Shown: positions 60,501 to 64,000 of the stretch, piece after piece
Layout: every line of letters starts with the position of its first letter
How positions within the stretch are numbered: position 1 is the first letter of the stretch
Source of the DNA: Ianthella basta
Taxonomy: Eukaryota > Porifera > Demospongiae > Verongiida > Ianthellidae
Assembly (NCBI GenBank): GCA_964019415.1
Contig: OZ025887.1
Location: 5,999,950-6,063,949, forward strand
Direction of reading: 5' to 3'
DNA: 64,000 nt
Translations under genes and position numbers: made by a program
The notes under the pieces: generated by a model
Database searches by the model: none
What the model saw: the letters and a program-made list of their open reading frames with translations, nothing else
What the model was told of the DNA's origin: nothing

Positions 60501-63500
60501 TCTCTTGTCTTATTTGAATATTACCAACTGTGACAGTCTACCGTCGGCACCCTTTACAGACAAGGCCCTCTCCATAGCCAGCTCTCTGTAGTTAACCCGC
60601 TAACTGTCACTAACAGGTCCTTGTTGCCTCTCACTTCAGGAGCTGCGCATCACCCTGTGGCGTGCGCATTCTGCCAGTGCCATCTACCTCTCCGGATTGC
60701 ACATCATCGGACAGCCCTTCCAGGCTGTCACCCACACCAGGACAGCCAACACTGCAGCACCAAGGTGAGCTCAGTGAGGAGGCTCTGCAGTGACACAGGC
60801 TACTTCTGTGTCTAGGAAGGACACAGCTGCCTGTCCTCATGCCTGTGTACAGTTGCATACAATGTACAATGAGACCTCTCTGCTCCGGACACCTTTGGGA
60901 CAGTTGAGACAGGCCCGTGTGTCCTCATTAGAGAGATGTCCTTCAGGGGTAGTTTTGTACACACTCTACATATGTAGAGAATGTCCTCGATTCAGGGTGC
61001 CCCTTATAAGGAAGTTCTACTGTGAAGTGGGAGCTCTCCTTCAGATGCTGTCGTCAGCCAGTTGATGTTCCTGTCACTTTGCTATCTGTCATGATATCCA
61101 GCAATAAAGTTACTTGCCTACAGGTCTTGTAGTCCAGCAGTTCACACCTCTTCTCCTCCCTCTGTCCCTCCTTCCAGCAACTCCTGGCTCTCCTTTCTCC
61201 ACTGGTGGCTGCAACAGAGGCATGAGGGGGTGCAAGGGAGGGTAGAGCAGACCCTAGCTGCACAGTGTGCCCCACTGGCCCAAGGCTGTTTACAGCTACT
61301 GACTGTTGGAGCTAACCCAGCCGTGCTGCACTTTCTTGTCTATCTGGCTGGGCTTTCTACGGGTCTGAGTGCTGCTCTTGTGGGTGGGCTCCTGCGGAGA
61401 GAGCAGGTGGGACAGTTTGACCCTGTGCTGCTTCTGATGGGCAACATCTCCTTGGAAGCATCGATGGAGCTGTTGAAGCTACTTTGCTGTCCAGACACAG
61501 AACCAGGCTTGCAAAGGTGTGTTGTGAACTAGACTGTGGATGAAGATGAAATATGTACCATGAAGGGAGAACTGTAGACAGGTTATATATGTGGGTGGTG
61601 GTTATGCACACTGAGCTGAGTTTGCACTTCCTTGTTTGTCTTTTTATTTTCATTGCACCATGCATACACACACACACACACACATACATGCGCAAACACA
61701 CACACCCATCTATGCACACACTCCCACACACTCTTACCTCCTGCACATGCAGGCTGGAGAGGATACTTCAGCTGATGGTAGAGCTCACCCAAGCTCCCCT
61801 AGACCGTTCCCCCCACCCCCTCCTGATCAAGTGTCTTGCATCTCTTGTGTGGCATTTCCCAGATAAGCACATTGTATCTATACAAGAGGCAGATCACACC
61901 AGGTGAGTGGTGGTGGTGCTGTATGGAGGGATGGGGCCAGTGTGTGGACTAGCATTGTAAGTAGTAGATGCACTGTGTGTGCGTGTGCGTGCATGTGTGT
62001 GTGCATGTGTGCATGTGTGTATGTGTGTGTGTGTGTATACATGTGTGTTTGTGTGTATACATGTGCGTGTGTGTATACATGTGTGTATGTCCGCACGCAC
62101 ATGTGTGCATGTACAGTAGGAGTGTGCACCCCTGCAGTGCACTCCAGCTAGGACGATGTTTTCTGTTCTTTGTAGAAACCTGGCAGATTTTGCCTTCCGT
62201 CTGCCCATGAGCTCTCCTCTCAAAGTGGCCTACAACAGCCTCTTGTGTTCCCTATGTGCACACCCTCTCAGTGAGCCCCTCCTGGAGGAGCTCTTTGAGG
62301 TAGCACAGAAGCAGTTTGGAGTGGGGAACACCAGCAGCAGTGTGGGGAGCATTGACGATGGGTTCCTGTCCACTCTGGCATCGCTGCTACAGTCCCACCT
62401 TGTCATGGAACACTTCCTGCGCTCAAAGCTTGCCAATGTGGTGTTAGTAAAACTCAACCAATCACTGCAAGAGCTGCAAACGGCCCTTAGTGCTACATCA
62501 CCATGGCAACAACCAGCCACACAGCACTACCTCGAGACAGCCCGACTTCTGCTCATGTTTGTAACTGGTTTGGCCGCTCGCATGCAGCTTGCCAAATCAT
62601 GGTTGGGTGAAAAGGATGCCACTCCAATATGGACTCTGCTACTGTCCACTGCCGCTGCCACTGCCCGGCTTGGGGACAGAGCAGAGCTGAAGCAAGTGAT
62701 GGATGTTACCTTTGAGTTCTTTGCCCGCTGTTGTGAGCACCACCAGGCCAACAAGGCCCTTCTTGCTCTCCTCCTTAAGAATCATGTGCAGTCCTCTACC
62801 CAACAGGCATCTGGATTGAGTCCCCTTCACCATCGCCTGCTCAACAGCATTGTGCTGGGTGTGGATCACATTCCTGTTGTTATTCAAGTTGAGAATGGGA
62901 ATGTGAATGAGAGCACCCCCCCGCTGTCCCTCCCACTCCTGGTCTCCCACCACGCCCCCGAGTACCACCCATCTCTCGGTGCAGGGAATTATGAATATAT
63001 CTCCTACCTGCCACCAACCATGTCGGTGGACAGTTTGCTCGCAGCCTTCAATGGGTCCTCTGGACAGCCAGGGACTGATAAAGCAGCCATGAGAACCGCT
63101 TCGACTACCACTGCCACCACTGCTGCCACTCCTTGGGACATGTATAACTTAGACTTCCCTGGGGTGATGGACCATCCTGATATCCTCCCCAACCCATCAC
63201 CATTACAGGTGATAAGTGTGCCTTCTCCCATGGTGAAGAAGCTGCCCTCGAGGATGAAGAGGAGGGGGAACGCTGTCACAAAGCCTCCCGCTGTACCCGG
63301 CAGCACAAACTACCAGCTTGGCCTCCGTCCACCAGGCAAGAGCCCCCTCTTTGTCCCCCTCAACTGCCTGACATTCGGAGACCTCCAGCAGGCCCTCTAT
63401 GATGCTGATCTTGCAGAAGATAACCCTCTGGCACTGCACTTGGTGTACAGAGCTAGCATGCAGCTGCAAGACCTACCAGATAGTAGCAACATGGACGCTG

Positions 63501-64000
63501 CTGTTAAGAAATTGGCCAACAGCCTTCAGCAGTGCTTCAGAAAGAGGACCAAGCCATCTAACAGTCACACACAGCCTTTCACTGAAGATGCAATGCCAGC
63601 TCCCTCTCTGCCCTACCCTTTATCAGGCAACATTCCAAGGTTGTTGGTGGAGACAAGCCTGTTAGAAATTGTGGCAGCCATTTTGCCGCAGTTGTATGGC
63701 TCCCTCTGGCCCAGGATGGTTGGGATGGTGGACGTGGAGCAACAGGAAGAGGCCAATGTGACAGAGAGCATCATCACAGCGCCTCCTACTGAAGTTCCAT
63801 TTCACAGTGTGGTGATGCTGGGTCTTGGAATGGGTCTCAGTGAAGTCTGCTTGGATCTTGCTTCAGACACATCCATGGACACACTAGTGATGGTGAAGGT
63901 GGTCCTGGGGGGCAGTCTGAGTGACGTCCTTGCAGGTGAGTGGTATAAGAGTGGAGGTGTGTGGGTGATTGTGTGAGAGTGAGTTGTGTGAGGGTGGGAT
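48118..64000 (+). CDS. BIRC6: BIRC6 (BRUCE/Apollon), giant BIR and ubiquitin-conjugating protein, 5' part
   Basis: A multi-exon gene running off the window. The preferred start MAGEAESEG at 48118 leads into a WD40-like N-terminus. The BIR domain lies in exons at about 49237-49640, with zinc ligands in CFHC (C-x2-C), then H after 16 residues and C after 6 more, followed by [10 protein letters not shown] as in BIRC6. Later segments match animal BIRC6: a discoidin-like block at 54750-55310, VIPAQRS helical regions at 56330-59800, and [17 protein letters not shown] sequence near 63130-63190 followed by a UBL-like block (about 63340-63480). BIRC6 ubiquitinates caspases and other IBM proteins and regulates apoptosis and autophagy. 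The C-terminal E2 (UBC) domain lies beyond the window. Introns carry long tandem repeats. Confidence 0.92.
51427..51545 (+). repeat. (GT)n/(GC)n microsatellite in a BIRC6 intron
   Basis: About 120 bases of alternating purine-pyrimidine repeat, including GCGCGCGC segments, with Z-DNA potential. A second shorter (GT)n follows at 51624-51648. Confidence 0.85.
52490..52910 (+). repeat. 38-bp minisatellite in a BIRC6 intron
   Basis: About eleven imperfect units are built from GTCACTAAATGGGTTTGTCAC followed by TGTCACTGAGTGGGC or TGGATGAGCAT variants. The basic period is about 38 bases with shorter composite variants, showing higher-order amplification. It is intronic, between coding exons ending near 52460 and starting near 52991. 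Confidence 0.85.
53115..53490 (+). repeat. 25-bp GT-rich minisatellite in a BIRC6 intron
   Basis: More than ten copies of a unit of about 25 bases, GAGGTGTGTGGGGTGCTGTG plus GTGT. A GGCTGCTGTGT variant recurs in a second-order pattern. The region is G/T-rich on the plus strand and intronic. Confidence 0.85.
56700..57110 (+). repeat. TACTGTCA-based satellite in a BIRC6 intron
   Basis: Repeated CTACTGTCACTGTCATCC units lie within two larger copies of about 150-160 bases (starting near 56745 and 56875), then decay to single units. The tract is pyrimidine-rich and ends at an acceptor (CCCTATAG|GCTGTCC). Confidence 0.75.
57294..57535 (+). repeat. (CA)n/(CATA)n microsatellite in a BIRC6 intron
   Basis: About 240 bases of ACAC, ACAT and GCGC dinucleotide and tetranucleotide repeats fill the intron just before the exon at about 57573. 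Confidence 0.85.
60870..61024 (-). mobile_element. MITE-like element, family A (copy 4, inverted)
   Basis: Read on the minus strand it starts CAGTAGAACTTCCTTATAAG and contains GGCACCCTGAAT, ACAAAACTACC, CTCTCTAATGAGGACAC and GGGCCTGTCTCAACTGTCCC, as in copies 1-3. It lies in a BIRC6 intron. The opposite orientation confirms it is mobile and not a local duplication. Confidence 0.65.
61665..61720 (+). repeat. (CA)n microsatellite in a BIRC6 intron
   Basis: Short CA-rich runs lie upstream of the exon at about 61753. A longer TG/TA run follows at 61975-62110 in the next intron. Confidence 0.75.

Overview
This window is metazoan nuclear DNA. The genes are split by many short GT-AG introns, (GT)n, (CA)n and poly-C tracts are abundant, and the gene set is animal: LRRK-type kinase, Dicer, BIRC6, two-pore-domain potassium channels and an SH2 adaptor. 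The compact, intron-rich layout suggests an early-branching animal, possibly a sponge. That taxonomic placement is inference, because no rRNA or mitochondrial marker is present.

Layout, left to right. A LRRK-family ANK-LRR-Roc-COR-kinase-WD40 gene (97-7266, +). Two tandem, intronless ASRGL1-like isoaspartyl peptidase genes (7574-8494 and 9131-10057, -). THADA, the partner of the tRNA Nm32 methyltransferase (10076-22767, +), which carries a LINE remnant in intron 1 and a tRNA-Gln(TTG) gene in a later intron. A complete Dicer (22875-30016, -). ALKBH6 (30185-31752, +). The tRNA isopentenyltransferase TRIT1 (31850-34251, -). WDR74 (34318-36674, +). Four tandem two-exon K2P channels (36658-42981, -). 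An SH2-domain protein with a long low-complexity tail (43193-45494, +). The SSU-processome nuclease FCF1 (46115-47934, -). The 5' part of the giant BIR/E2 protein BIRC6 (48118 to beyond 64000, +).

Gene or array orientation alternates almost perfectly. Five head-to-head pairs have start codons 18 to about 210 bp apart: ASRGL1-b/THADA, Dicer/ALKBH6, TRIT1/WDR74, K2P-d/SH2 and FCF1/BIRC6. Tail-to-tail pairs are equally tight, and the WDR74 and K2P-a coding regions overlap by 17 bp. Several genes act on RNA: THADA and TRIT1 in tRNA anticodon-loop modification, Dicer in small RNAs, FCF1 and WDR74 in ribosome assembly. Nothing here shows co-regulation beyond shared promoters.

The strongest unusual signal is in the K2P array. 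Two copies have canonical pore filters. One has GYP in the first pore and GTVD in the second, and another has GYV in the first pore. Other points of interest are the tRNA-Gln gene (with C32) inside THADA, a two-copy peptidase with a homogenised core, a coding minisatellite in THADA, and short non-autonomous DNA-transposon-like families in introns.
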